This document shows positions 25,667 through 35,197 of a stretch of 64,000 nt of DNA, in pieces. The stretch lies in assembly GCF_963666015.1 (NCBI RefSeq), contig NZ_OY762555.1, forward strand, positions 806,001 to 870,000, read 5' to 3'. Within the stretch, counting starts at the first letter, position 1, and each line of letters starts with the position of its first letter. This DNA is from an uncultured Sphaerochaeta sp. (GTDB lineage Bacteria; Spirochaetota; Spirochaetia; Sphaerochaetales; Sphaerochaetaceae). The notes below the pieces were generated by a model that saw only the letters and a list, made by a program, of their open reading frames with translations, was not told the DNA's origin and did not search any database. Both the position numbers and the translations under genes were made by a program.

Positions 25667-26435
25667 CCGAATCCAGCATGCATTCTCAGGAGGCACCGCA
25701 TTCATCCCCTTCGTAACCTGCGCTGATCCAGACATATCACTGACTGAAGAGTTGGTACTCGCTATGGCAGATGCAGGAGCTGACCTCGTGGAACTTGGCC
25801 TTCCCTTCTCTGACCCCATCGCGGAAGGATCTGTGATCCAACAGGCAGATGAACGAGCCCTTGCCTCAGGATTCAAGATTCACGATCTTTTTACCCTGAT
25901 TGATCGATTGAGAAAACACACCCAGATCCCCTTGGTCTGTATGACCTACTTCAACCCGGTGTACAAGTATCAGAAGGACCGTTTCCTTTCCAGCGCAAAG
26001 CAGGCAGGCCTCGACGGTCTGATTATTCCAGACCTTCCCTATGAGGAGCAGGGTGAGATTAAAGGATCCTGCAAAAAAGAGGGTATCAAGCTGATCAGCA
26101 TGATAGCCCCAACCAGCAGTCAGCGCATCATAACGGTCTCCAAGCAGAGTGAGGGATTTCTCTATTGTGTAAGCTCGCTGGGTGTTACCGGCATGAGAAG
26201 CAATCTGAGTGACAGTGCCAGGGAGATGGTGGAACTTGCAAAAGCGAGCAGCGACACTCCCTGTGCAGTTGGGTTTGGTATCCATACACCGGAACAAGCT
26301 CGTCACATCGCCACCTTTGCAGACGGTATTATCGTAGGTTCAGCAATAATGAATATCATTGCTGAAAAAGGAAGAAACAGTGTAGAAGCGGTATCAGGAT
26401 ACGTAAGGGAGATGAAGCAAGCCATCATGGTGTGA
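25659..26435 (+). CDS. trpA: tryptophan synthase alpha subunit
   Basis: The 258-residue TIM-barrel protein cleaves indole-3-glycerol phosphate to indole, which is channelled to Trp[19 protein letters not shown] carries the first catalytic Glu, and [10 protein letters not shown] the second catalytic Asp. The ATG at 25659 lies within the end of trpB and follows AAGGAG by 9 bases; an in-frame ATG at 25578 would add 27 residues not found in the family. A 51-bp gap with an inverted repeat separates it from trpE. Confidence 0.96.
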   Translation: MNDRIQHAFSGGTAFIPFVTCADPDISLTEELVLAMADAGADLVELGLPFSDPIAEGSVIQQADERALASGFKIHDLFTLIDRLRKHTQIPLVCMTYFNPVYKYQKDRFLSSAKQAGLDGLIIPDLPYEEQGEIKGSCKKEGIKLISMIAPTSSQRIITVSKQSEGFLYCVSSLGVTGMRSNLSDSAREMVELAKASSDTPCAVGFGIHTPEQARHIATFADGIIVGSAIMNIIAEKGRNSVEAVSGYVREMKQAIMV

Positions 26436-26455
26436 TGACTTTTTTTACCTAGATA

Positions 26456-26473
26456 GTTTCTTCTTATAGAAAC
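26456..26473. promoter_or_regulatory. inverted repeat before trpE, related to the trp promoter repeat
   Basis: GTTTCT-TCTTAT-AGAAAC is a perfect inverted repeat in the trpA-trpE gap. It shares TATAGAAACA with the repeat in the trpB promoter. A TATAGA hexamer inside it could be a -10, but no good -35 is visible, so it may be a secondary operator rather than a promoter. Confidence 0.45.
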
Positions 26474-26486
26474 ACAAGGAGCATAC

Positions 26487-27959
26487 ATGCAGTACTACCC
26501 AATAAAGGAAGCAGCATTGTCCTACCAGGATGAGGGGGGCTTTCTCCCACTCACCCTCGAAATGCTTTGTGACCAACACACCCCCATCACCGTGCTTTCC
26601 CGATTAAAAGCAGAGAGTTCCCACTGTTTTTTACTTGAGAGTGTCGATGACAGACAGAGATGGGGGCGATACTCTTTCCTTGGATATGACCCCTTGCTGG
26701 CCCTTTCAACCCAAGACCATACAACCATTGTTCAACACCGGGATGGGAGCACAGAAACATCACAGGGGCACCCAGAGAACGTAATCAGAAGCATTCTGGA
26801 AACATATAAAAGCATTCCTATTGAAAAGCTACCCCCATTCACGGGAGGCCTGGTAGGATACTTCAGCTATGACTACATCAAATACCAGGAGCCCCATCTA
26901 CTCATAAAATACAAGAGGGATGAGGCTTTCAAGGACCTCGACCTCATGTTCTTTGACCAGGTCATCTGTTTCGACCACTACCGTCAGGTGTTGACCTTCA
27001 TCGTTACCTATCAGGCGAAAGAAGGAGCAAGAGGATATGAGGAAGCACAGCAGCGTTTGCTCGCAATGCACAGGATTGTACAGAATGAGCGTCCACTTAA
27101 GCGATTTCCAGGTGTCATGAAAGAACCACTAAGACCACTCTTCAACAAGGAGACCTACTACTCCATGGTAGAGAAGGCTAAACACTATATCAAGGAAGGA
27201 GACATCTTCCAGGTGGTGCTTTCCAATCGTTGGGAAGCTGCATTCGAGGGGAGTCTGATGGACACCTACCGAGTCCTTAGAACCATCAACCCTTCCCCGT
27301 ATATGTTCTACTTTTCCGGTAGTGAGATTGAGCTTGCCGGGGCATCGCCAGAGACCTTGGTCAATCTCAAGGATGGCATACTCCATACCTTTCCCCTGGC
27401 GGGCACCAGAAGACGGGGAGAAACGGAGGAAGAGGACTTAGCAAATGAAAGGGACCTTCTGAGCGATGAGAAGGAGCTTGCAGAGCATAATATGCTGGTT
27501 GACCTTGGTGGCAATGACCTTGGAAAGATAAGCAAGTTCGGCAGTGTTGAAGTTGAATCCTATCTCCAAATTCAACGCTATAGCCATGTCATGCATATTG
27601 GTTCCACGGTAAAGGGTACCATACGGGAGGACCAGGACGCTCTCTCCGCCATTGCCTCTGTACTGCCTGCGGGGACTTTGAGCGGAGCCCCCAAGCTTCG
27701 AGCCTGTCAGATTATCGAAGAGCTGGAGCATACCCAACGTGGTATCTATGGGGGTGCTGTCGGCTACATCGGAAGCAACCAGAACATGGACACCTGTATT
27801 GCCATCCGCTTTGCCTACCGGAAAGGAAACAGAGTGTACATACGTAGCGGTGCGGGTATTGTAGCAGACAGCGTAGCAGAGCGTGAGTATGCAGAGTGTG
27901 AACGGAAAGCCAAAGCAGTAGAGGAAGCGTTGCAAAGAGCCTCAGGAGGTATCCTATGA
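26487..27959 (+). CDS. trpE: anthranilate synthase component I
   Basis: The 490-residue enzyme makes anthranilate from chorismate and ammonia supplied by TrpG. LLES at 49-52 is the tryptophan feedback-binding motif. The chorismate-binding C-terminal half shows FQVVLSNRWE, AGASPETLV, FPLAGTRRRG, HNMLVDLGGNDLG and LPAGTLSGAPKLRA. AAGGAG lies 5 bases before the ATG. Its stop overlaps the trpG start by 4 bases. Its presence with intact feedback residues indicates normal end-product control. Confidence 0.97.
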   Translation: MQYYPIKEAALSYQDEGGFLPLTLEMLCDQHTPITVLSRLKAESSHCFLLESVDDRQRWGRYSFLGYDPLLALSTQDHTTIVQHRDGSTETSQGHPENVIRSILETYKSIPIEKLPPFTGGLVGYFSYDYIKYQEPHLLIKYKRDEAFKDLDLMFFDQVICFDHYRQVLTFIVTYQAKEGARGYEEAQQRLLAMHRIVQNERPLKRFPGVMKEPLRPLFNKETYYSMVEKAKHYIKEGDIFQVVLSNRWEAAFEGSLMDTYRVLRTINPSPYMFYFSGSEIELAGASPETLVNLKDGILHTFPLAGTRRRGETEEEDLANERDLLSDEKELAEHNMLVDLGGNDLGKISKFGSVEVESYLQIQRYSHVMHIGSTVKGTIREDQDALSAIASVLPAGTLSGAPKLRACQIIEELEHTQRGIYGGAVGYIGSNQNMDTCIAIRFAYRKGNRVYIRSGAGIVADSVAEREYAECERKAKAVEEALQRASGGIL

Positions 27960-28549
27960 TCCTATTGATTGATAACTACGACAGTTTTTCCTACAACCTC
28001 TACCAGATGATAGGGGCTTTGGAGCCGGATATCCAAGTGGTCCGTAATGATGTTATGACCGTAGAGGAAATTGCAGCACTCGGCATGCAAGCCATCATCA
28101 TCTCCCCAGGCCCTGGGACCTGCCAGGAAGCGGGAATCATCATCAGCCTCATCCAGCAGCTAGGACCTACGGTTCCCATTCTTGGAGTCTGCCTGGGACA
28201 TCAAGCTATTGCTACTGCATTCGGCGCTACAGTCACCTACGCGGAAACACTCTATCACGGAAAACAGTCAACGTGTGTTTTCGATACCTCCTCCCCCCTC
28301 TTTCACAACCTAGGGGGAGAAGAAAAGGTAGGGCGATACCACTCCCTGACAGTAAAAGCCGACAGCCTTCCCCCTTCCCTGGCCTTGACTGGATGGACAG
28401 GTGATGGACAGGTGATGGCCATCCAACACACACAATATCCCATCTATGGAGTGCAATTCCACCCGGAATCGATCCTCACCCCCAGAGGAGAAACAATGTT
28501 GAAAAATTTCCTTACCCTGGCAAAAGAAGCCGAAGGAGCACCACAATGA
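27956..28549 (+). CDS. trpG: anthranilate synthase glutamine amidotransferase component
   Basis: The 197-residue class I glutamine amidotransferase supplies ammonia to TrpE. The nucleophile C79 is in GVCLGHQAIA, and the His-Glu pair is in QFHPESILT. SPGPGTCQEAG forms the oxyanion region. It overlaps trpE and trpD by 4 bases on both sides, so all three are translationally coupled. Such proteins may also serve PabB, but the position argues for trpG. Confidence 0.95.
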   Translation: MILLIDNYDSFSYNLYQMIGALEPDIQVVRNDVMTVEEIAALGMQAIIISPGPGTCQEAGIIISLIQQLGPTVPILGVCLGHQAIATAFGATVTYAETLYHGKQSTCVFDTSSPLFHNLGGEEKVGRYHSLTVKADSLPPSLALTGWTGDGQVMAIQHTQYPIYGVQFHPESILTPRGETMLKNFLTLAKEAEGAPQ

Positions 28550-29559
28550 TACGAGAAGCCATCAAACAACTCAGTATGAAGCAGGATCTTGACTATGACA
28601 CGGCATTGTCTGTGATGCATGAAATAATGGAGGGCAAGGCATCCCCGGTTCAGATGAGCAGTTTTCTCACCGCCCTCTCACTCAAGGGTGAGACGATCGA
28701 GGAGATTACCGCATGCGCAGAGAGCATGAGAAGTCACTGTATCCGACTCCTACATGACCTGCCGGTCCTAGAGATCGTTGGCACCGGTGGTGATCACCTT
28801 AAGACCTTCAATATTTCATCCACCAGCAGCATTGTCATCTCCAGCATGGGAGTTCCGGTCGCAAAACATGGCAATCGCGCCGCCTCTTCAGATTGTGGGG
28901 CTGCCGATGTATTTGAAAGACTGGGAGTAAACATCCAAGTCAATGAACAAAGAAGCAAAGCAATGCTGGATGAGATCGGTCTCTGCTTTCTCTTTGCCCA
29001 GAATTATCACATCAGTATGAAATATGTTGCCCCGGTGAGAAAGGAGTTGGGAATCAGGACCGTATTCAATATTCTCGGTCCTCTGGCCAATCCTGCAGGA
29101 GCTTCACTGCAACTCATGGGTGTATATGATGAGAGCCTCATTATCCCTTTGGCCCAGGTAATGACCAACCTTGGAGTAAAACGGGGAATGGTTGTCTGCG
29201 GGGAAGATGGTATGGACGAAATCACCTTGACTGGAGAGACACATATCTGTGAAGTACAGGATGGTACCTTTACACATTACTCCATCACTCCTGAACAATT
29301 CTCCCTGAAACGATGTAAAGGGGAGGATCTCATAGGAGGTGATGCAAAGGAGAATGCCGAGATAACCCGTTCCATCATCAGCGGTACGCTCCATGGCCCC
29401 AAACGAGATATCGTACTGCTCAACAGTGGATGTGCACTCTATATTGCAGGAAAAGCGAAAACCATTGCAGAAGGCATTGATCTGGCCCGCGAGTCAATCG
29501 ACAGCGGGAAAGCCCTAGGGCAGCTTGAAGCCTTCGTAAAACTGTCAAACAGGGAGTAA
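28546..29559 (+). CDS. trpD: anthranilate phosphoribosyltransferase
   Basis: The 337-residue enzyme joins anthranilate and PRPP. The PRPP-binding GTGGDHLKTFNISST loop and KHGNRAASSDCGAADV are typical, as is the length. It is not fused to trpG. The start overlaps trpG by 4 bases; trpC follows 2 bases after its stop. Confidence 0.97.
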   Translation: MIREAIKQLSMKQDLDYDTALSVMHEIMEGKASPVQMSSFLTALSLKGETIEEITACAESMRSHCIRLLHDLPVLEIVGTGGDHLKTFNISSTSSIVISSMGVPVAKHGNRAASSDCGAADVFERLGVNIQVNEQRSKAMLDEIGLCFLFAQNYHISMKYVAPVRKELGIRTVFNILGPLANPAGASLQLMGVYDESLIIPLAQVMTNLGVKRGMVVCGEDGMDEITLTGETHICEVQDGTFTHYSITPEQFSLKRCKGEDLIGGDAKENAEITRSIISGTLHGPKRDIVLLNSGCALYIAGKAKTIAEGIDLARESIDSGKALGQLEAFVKLSNRE

Positions 29560-29561
29560 GC

Positions 29562-30326
29562 ATGGATATCCTACAAACACTTGCAGCAAGCACTGCCCAA
29601 CGGTACCAGGACAAGAAAACCGTGAATATTGAAACCCGTGCGTTCTCTTGCATACTGGAAGGCCATCCATTCAAACACGCTTTGAAGAGTGACCACCTTG
29701 CGGTAATTGCTGAAGTGAAAAAGGCATCCCCCTCAAAAGGCGTCATAGCCTCTTCCTTTGACCCCACTGCCATTGCAAAAGAGTATGAGAAGGGAGGAGC
29801 CTCCGCCATAAGCGTACTCACAGAACCTACTCGTTTCCTCGGTGATGATTCATATCTGGCCTCCATAGCGGAATCTGTCTCACTCCCCCTCCTTCGGAAA
29901 GATTTCATCATCACTTCCTACCAGATTCTGGAATCACGGATTCTGGGAGCTTCTGCGATTTTGCTCATCGCCGCCCTGCTTGACCATACTACCTTGTCTT
30001 CCTTTCTCTCCCTCACCAGGAGCCTTGGGATGGATGCATTGGTTGAGGTGCATGATGAGACCGAGCTTGAGAGGGCACTGAAGGCAGGAGCTTCCATCAT
30101 CGGGGTGAATAATCGCAACCTGCATACCTTTGCAGTAAGCCTTGAGACCAGCCTTCGCCTGATCCACTCAATTCCATCCTCGGTAACGGCTGTCAGTGAG
30201 AGCGGCATCAGGGGAAGAGAGGATGCGATTCTGCTCAAGCAAGCGGGATTCTCCGCAATATTGGTAGGTGAACAGCTGATGAGAAGAGACGACCGCGTAC
30301 AGGCCGTACAGGAATTGAAAGTATGA
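29562..30326 (+). CDS. trpC: indole-3-glycerol phosphate synthase
   Basis: The 254-residue TIM-barrel enzyme closes the indole ring. AEVKKASPSKGVI contains the catalytic lysine, LLRKDFIITSYQI the second lysine, and IGVNNRNLHTF and VSESGIRG the phosphate and catalytic residues. CAGGGAG precedes the ATG. The stop overlaps trpF by 4 bases. Confidence 0.97.
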   Translation: MDILQTLAASTAQRYQDKKTVNIETRAFSCILEGHPFKHALKSDHLAVIAEVKKASPSKGVIASSFDPTAIAKEYEKGGASAISVLTEPTRFLGDDSYLASIAESVSLPLLRKDFIITSYQILESRILGASAILLIAALLDHTTLSSFLSLTRSLGMDALVEVHDETELERALKAGASIIGVNNRNLHTFAVSLETSLRLIHSIPSSVTAVSESGIRGREDAILLKQAGFSAILVGEQLMRRDDRVQAVQELKV

Positions 30327-30913
30327 CAAAAATCAAACTCTGCGGCATGCAAAAGGAAGCACATATTGATTGGGCCAATGAAGCTGGATGTGATTATATC
30401 GGGTTTGTATTTGCCCCAAGCAGGAGACAGATAAGCAGAGAGGTTGCTGCCAATCTACGCAGATATGTAAGTCCTTCACTATTCGTTGTGGGGGTGTTTG
30501 TCGATGCATCAGTGGAGCAGATTGCTCATATCGCTGACGAAGGTATTATCGATCTCATCCAGCTGCACGGGAGAGAGGATGAAGCGTACCTCACCACCCT
30601 TCGCTCCTTCTGCCCGCTCCCCATCATCAAAGCGGTCTGTTACCCTCATACCACTGCAAGCACATTCAGCTCAGCCGATTATATCTTGCTCGATGGGACA
30701 GAAGGAGGGAGTGGCAAGGTGTTTGATTGGAACCAAGCCCACGGATATGACAAACCGCTTTTTCTTGCAGGAGGACTACATGTTGGGAATCTGGAGGAAG
30801 CAATCAAAACCGTCGCCCCCTATGCAGTAGACATGAGCAGTGGCTTGGAAGAGAACGGGCAAAAGCAACGACATCTCATGGTACAGGCAACCGCAATCGC
30901 GCATGCCTTATAA
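30323..30913 (+). CDS. trpF: phosphoribosylanthranilate isomerase
   Basis: The 196-residue TIM-barrel enzyme performs the Amadori rearrangement between TrpD and TrpC. KLCGMQKEAHI has the catalytic Cys, FVFAPSRRQIS and IQLHGRED are conserved, and the end AVDMSSGLEENGQK holds the phosphate-binding part. It is the last gene of the operon and stops 5 bases before the convergent EAL gene's stop, with no clear terminator between them. Confidence 0.96.
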   Translation: MTKIKLCGMQKEAHIDWANEAGCDYIGFVFAPSRRQISREVAANLRRYVSPSLFVVGVFVDASVEQIAHIADEGIIDLIQLHGREDEAYLTTLRSFCPLPIIKAVCYPHTTASTFSSADYILLDGTEGGSGKVFDWNQAHGYDKPLFLAGGLHVGNLEEAIKTVAPYAVDMSSGLEENGQKQRHLMVQATAIAHAL

Positions 30914-30918
30914 CTCGA

Positions 30919-33570
30919 TTATTCGGCTGTCCTGAATACCTGCCTCATGAAGGTAGCCTCATCCACCGGCTTGCTGAAGAGATACCCCTGATAGTAATCA
31001 CAACCAATGATCTTGAGGAATTCCAGTTGCTCGGCTGTCTCCACCCCCTCGGCGAGGACCACTGCTCCCATCTCCTTGGCCATGAGCAAGACAGTCCTGT
31101 AAATGGTAATGGATTCTGAATCGGGATATCGTGAGATAAATGAACGGTCAATCTTGATCATATCTGCTGGTAACTCAAGCAAGTAAGAGAGAGAGCTGAA
31201 CCCAGTGCCAAAATCATCAATTGCCAATGAGATTCCGTTTGTGTGCAACCGGTCCATGATTGCATTCGTATTACTGAGACTCTCCACTGCAGTATGCTCG
31301 GTCAATTCAACTTCCAACAAGGAGTGTGGAATCTTTTGTCTGTTCAGCTCACTGACCAAAAGGTCGGTAAGATGAACATTGGAAAGTTCATCAGCACTCA
31401 GATTGATGGATAAGATAAAATTTGGTATGGAGGAAGTAATCTTCTTCCAGTGTGTATGAAGGAAGCTGATTGCGCTCTCAATTACGAATCTACCCAACAA
31501 CTCGGTCAATTGGAGCTCTCTGATAAGGGGAAGGAACTCATCCGGATAAATTGGCCCTAACTCTGGATGATTCCACCTAATAAGTGCTTCTGCCCCAATG
31601 ATCTTCTCTTTCTTGACTGAGACGAGTGCTTGATAGGCCAAGGATAGCTGGTCAGTTTCGAATACCGAGACAAGTGCATCCTTGATTGCTGTTCTCCTTG
31701 CATAACGCATTGCAACCTGTTTATCGTAAAAAAGATATCCATGTTCCGTACCTGGAGCAACCATATGCATGGCGATAGCAGCATTTTCTACAAGAGTATA
31801 GAGGCTGGGACTTGGTTCTGGATAGAGTGAGATTCCTACCGAGAGCTGCAAGGCAAGGGAGGACTGCCCGAAGAGATAAGGAAGATGGAAACCGGAAAGA
31901 AGTGATGCTACCCTTCTCTCGATTTCGGACGCACTGCTTTTCGTTTCAAAGAAGAGCAGGTATGAATCAAACCCTGCTGAAAGAATAGGAATGCTCGTAT
32001 CGAGAACTTTCTCAAGCGTTGTAGAGAACCTGGTCGAGAAGAGCACTCGTTCCCGTTGATTGAGACGCATCCCAATCTCCTTACTGTTCAAGAGTTGTAT
32101 CTGCAGACAGACAAACGAACCAGTGCCTTCAGGAATCAATGTAGTTTTTGTAAAACACTGATGATAGTCAATACGGTTTTTCCTGCACAGCTGAAGCAGC
32201 TCCATCGTCTTCCACCGGGAGGGACTGTAGATCTCTATTGCATGATTCCCCTGCCCCCGCTTTCCCTCTACTTGGATAAGGTCCAAGGAGCAGAGCAAAC
32301 GGTGCTTGTTCTCATGATACACCCACACTGGGCGAAGTGCTCCTCCATCTGATTCACTAGAGAGGGGTAGATCATATCGGAGTGCCAAATCTTTCTTTCC
32401 TTGCAAATCTTCTTGTGTATAACCACTCAGTTCCTCAAATGCCTTGTTGCAGAAGGTGACCCGCCCTTCTGGGTCATAGACCACCACTCCATTGGAGGCA
32501 TAATCTGCGATCAGGGAACTGATACGCAGTTGCTGCTTATCTTCCTCTCGAGCTTGGAGAATTATGACTGCTGCAGACCCAACAACCAGGAGCAGGAAGG
32601 AGAGCAGATATTTCAGCAACGGATTATTCAATAAAAGGTCCTGGGTTAAAACTGGCAGCTGGTCCCGCCCATAGCTACTGATAACCGCCCAGAGCCATTT
32701 GCTCGATGTAGAGAAATGCAACCTCTCACTGCTTGCTGGATAGATGGCTTGATAGGTGTACGCCATATCCTTGGATGCATATGAACCGCTTTCATTTCCT
32801 AATAGTTGACTACGGATACCTGATTCTTGAGAAAAAAGGTTCATTTCCTCTGCATAGATGTTACTGCACCCTGATGCCCCATCAATGATGACATTACCTT
32901 GGTTGTCAATGATTCGAAATTGGAGATTCTTCATCAATGATTCTTGGTACACCGTAAGGAATGAGAGGAGATAACAAGCATCGTAGTCGATGGCGATGAT
33001 TCCCCGTATTCTCGAACCCTGATACACGGGAAGTGCCAGGGTAAGTATGGGATTTCCTTCATCTTGGGGGAGAATGTCTGAGATGTAGAGAACATTTGGA
33101 CTGAGTGTTTGTATCTCCTGCACCATCTCACTTATACCACTATCGGATAGATGCTCCGCGCCCAACAAACTTACCAGGCCTTCTGCATTAGTATCGGCTT
33201 GGGCAAGCAAGAGCCCTTGCTCGTTAAGCAGGCGTTGATGCAGGATATACGATTTTTGTTTACTGATACGGACCAGAAGATTTGCAACCTCCTGCAATGT
33301 CCGCTCATTCTGGTTTTCCCTGAATTCTCTGAGTTCATTGGAATTATGGACGACCAGGAGATCGGAGACAAACTGGCTAAATGCATTCTCCACCTGGTTT
33401 GCGATTACTGAGGTACCACGCTCTTGCTCTGCCTGGAGTCGTAGCTTGACTTGGTCGCGCAATGATGTCTCATATCCTCTCAGCAAGAATAGGATAAGGA
33501 GTACCACCGGCATCACAAACAACAGGATATACCGAACTATCCTAGTTACGGTCTTGCGCTGTAATCGCAT
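30919..33570 (-). CDS. c-di-GMP phosphodiesterase with dCache, PAS, degenerate GGDEF and EAL
   Basis: The 883-residue protein has a membrane segment (about 10-30), a long periplasmic dCache-like sensor (about 31-320), a second membrane segment (about 322-345), a PAS domain (about 360-440), a degenerate GGDEF domain and a C-terminal EAL domain (from about 635). The GGDEF site is replaced by AGFDSY. The EAL residues are intact: AEALIRWNHP, ELTEHT, DDFGTGFSS, KIDRSF and AEGVET. The ATG at 33570 follows AGGGAG; an upstream in-frame start has none. A sensor-controlled c-di-GMP hydrolase. Confidence 0.88.
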   Translation of the reverse strand: MRLQRKTVTRIVRYILLFVMPVVLLILFLLRGYETSLRDQVKLRLQAEQERGTSVIANQVENAFSQFVSDLLVVHNSNELREFRENQNERTLQEVANLLVRISKQKSYILHQRLLNEQGLLLAQADTNAEGLVSLLGAEHLSDSGISEMVQEIQTLSPNVLYISDILPQDEGNPILTLALPVYQGSRIRGIIAIDYDACYLLSFLTVYQESLMKNLQFRIIDNQGNVIIDGASGCSNIYAEEMNLFSQESGIRSQLLGNESGSYASKDMAYTYQAIYPASSERLHFSTSSKWLWAVISSYGRDQLPVLTQDLLLNNPLLKYLLSFLLLVVGSAAVIILQAREEDKQQLRISSLIADYASNGVVVYDPEGRVTFCNKAFEELSGYTQEDLQGKKDLALRYDLPLSSESDGGALRPVWVYHENKHRLLCSLDLIQVEGKRGQGNHAIEIYSPSRWKTMELLQLCRKNRIDYHQCFTKTTLIPEGTGSFVCLQIQLLNSKEIGMRLNQRERVLFSTRFSTTLEKVLDTSIPILSAGFDSYLLFFETKSSASEIERRVASLLSGFHLPYLFGQSSLALQLSVGISLYPEPSPSLYTLVENAAIAMHMVAPGTEHGYLFYDKQVAMRYARRTAIKDALVSVFETDQLSLAYQALVSVKKEKIIGAEALIRWNHPELGPIYPDEFLPLIRELQLTELLGRFVIESAISFLHTHWKKITSSIPNFILSINLSADELSNVHLTDLLVSELNRQKIPHSLLEVELTEHTAVESLSNTNAIMDRLHTNGISLAIDDFGTGFSSLSYLLELPADMIKIDRSFISRYPDSESITIYRTVLLMAKEMGAVVLAEGVETAEQLEFLKIIGCDYYQGYLFSKPVDEATFMRQVFRTAE

Positions 33571-33664
33571 CGTTGCTCCCTTCAAGTCATTAGAATCCTA
33601 GCATAGGGAGAACCAAAGAGAAAGAGAACTGTTACTACTTATCAGGAGATAATTGTACTTACTA

Positions 33665-34153
33665 TCAAGAAACAGGTAGTATCTTTAACCCTGCAGCCCA
33701 TCGATCACGTTTCTCCTCGTAGCTGAGCGTGTATGCAGGGCTGGTGGACGGCATACTAATAAAACAACAAGATTCAGGAAAGATCCCAACAAGACTGTTA
33801 TAAAACTCCTGTGCCTTTTTCCCATTGAACAGTACCCTCTCGATTGCAGGATGTTCCTGGAAAAATTGCTGGAAATCATTGGGGATTACCTCCGTATAGG
33901 CAGAATCTGCAGATCCTTTCCGCTGGAAGGCTGAAAGCACGTCCCATAGGGCAATATCGTGCGAGAGCAACAGCTCCCACTTCTGCTCGTACAGGTCAAT
34001 ATCACCCCCAAGCAGATCTCTCATGATCGGCCAGAACGCATTTCTTTCATGTCCATAGTACTGCTGTTTCAAGGCAGAGCGAACACTGGGACCAGTGCCC
34101 AGGATGAGCACGGTGCTTTGAGGGCTTTCTATCGGGGGAAATCCGTGCAACAT
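33665..34153 (-). CDS. uracil-DNA glycosylase superfamily protein, deoxyinosine glycosylase type
   Basis: The 162-residue protein matches UDG family 6 (hypoxanthine-DNA glycosylase): LILGTGPSVRSALKQQYYGH, with the N-terminal GTGPS motif and NAFWPI, and SMPSTSPAYT as the C-terminal motif. It would remove deaminated bases from DNA. GAGGAG precedes the ATG by 6 bases. It is a single gene, divergent from the EamA transporter. Substrate choice (hypoxanthine or uracil) is not certain from sequence. Confidence 0.85.
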   Translation of the reverse strand: MLHGFPPIESPQSTVLILGTGPSVRSALKQQYYGHERNAFWPIMRDLLGGDIDLYEQKWELLLSHDIALWDVLSAFQRKGSADSAYTEVIPNDFQQFFQEHPAIERVLFNGKKAQEFYNSLVGIFPESCCFISMPSTSPAYTLSYEEKRDRWAAGLKILPVS

Positions 34154-34244
34154 GATAAACTCCTCTTGATTCTGCTACATTCTAGCTGTTGGTTTTCCTT
34201 CCGTCAATTGTACAGAATTCCAGGACGTGATACTGTACTTCATC

Positions 34245-35156
34245 ATGGATAGCAATCTTCTACTCGGGCAGTTGCTTGCCCTCGTCACTGCTGCTTGTTG
34301 GGCTCAGAATTCCATCATTTACCGTCATCTGGGAAAGCAGGTCGGTTCTGATGCAGTAGCGCATATCCGCATGTGGCTTGCCCTACCCGCCATCATCCTT
34401 CTAACCTATTCGCTGGAAGGGGTGTGGTTCCCCCTCTCCCTTTCTCCGCAGACGTACTTCTTCATCCTCGCCAGCGGAGCAATAGGATACTTTGTTACTG
34501 ATAAATTGCTCTTCCAGGCCTATGTACTGCTGGGAAGCAGGGAATCGATGGTAATCATGACGCTCTCTCCGGTGGTTACCGCAATCTTTGGTTTTTTTCT
34601 ATTCGCTGAGCGTTTGAATGGTGTTCAGATACTGGGCATTCTTACCACCATACTGGGGGTATTGTTGATGGTCCTACTCGACCGTAAACCACTCCTCGCC
34701 CAACAGGAGCAGAAGGACCGCTCTACAGGCCTGATCTTCGCCATTCTTGCCTCAGTCTTGCAATCCGTCTCTTTTCTCATGGCAAAGTTTGCAATGGACG
34801 AGACAGGTCCCGTGGCAACAAACCTTCTACGCAACCTCGGTGGTCTTTCCATCTTCATCATCTACAACTTCTTTTTCAAGAAAAACGGAAAACGTCACCT
34901 GGCTCTCCTAAAAAAACCTCGTCTCTTCCTTATCCTGCTTTTTGCTGCACTCGCTGGGCCTGTCTTGGGGATGACAACACAGATGAAGGCATTCACCTTG
35001 GCTCCGGTGGGAATTGTTACTACAATTACCCAGATAACCCCTATACTCCTTCTCCCCTTTGACCGATTCATCCTCCATAAGAAGGTTTCTCTGCCCAGCC
35101 TCGGGGGCACTTTCCTCTCCATCGCAGGGGTTGCAGTATTGTTTCTTGCTGCTTGA
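34245..35156 (+). CDS. EamA/DMT-family transporter
   Basis: The 303-residue protein has ten predicted membrane helices in two EamA repeats (the first with FVTDKLLFQAYVLLGSRESMVIM, in part, and ITLSPVVTAI-like features; the second with MTTQMKAFTLAPVGIVTTITQ, in part). DMT-family members export or import small metabolites; the substrate is unknown. The start is uncertain: ATG at 34245 lacks a close ribosome site, and a GTG at 34227 is an alternative. It lies before the ABC-F gene with 41 bases between. Confidence 0.85.
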   Translation: MDSNLLLGQLLALVTAACWAQNSIIYRHLGKQVGSDAVAHIRMWLALPAIILLTYSLEGVWFPLSLSPQTYFFILASGAIGYFVTDKLLFQAYVLLGSRESMVIMTLSPVVTAIFGFFLFAERLNGVQILGILTTILGVLLMVLLDRKPLLAQQEQKDRSTGLIFAILASVLQSVSFLMAKFAMDETGPVATNLLRNLGGLSIFIIYNFFFKKNGKRHLALLKKPRLFLILLFAALAGPVLGMTTQMKAFTLAPVGIVTTITQITPILLLPFDRFILHKKVSLPSLGGTFLSIAGVAVLFLAA

Positions 35157-35197
35157 AGCATCTTGCCTAGGTATCCGCTTTTCGCTACGCTCAGAAT

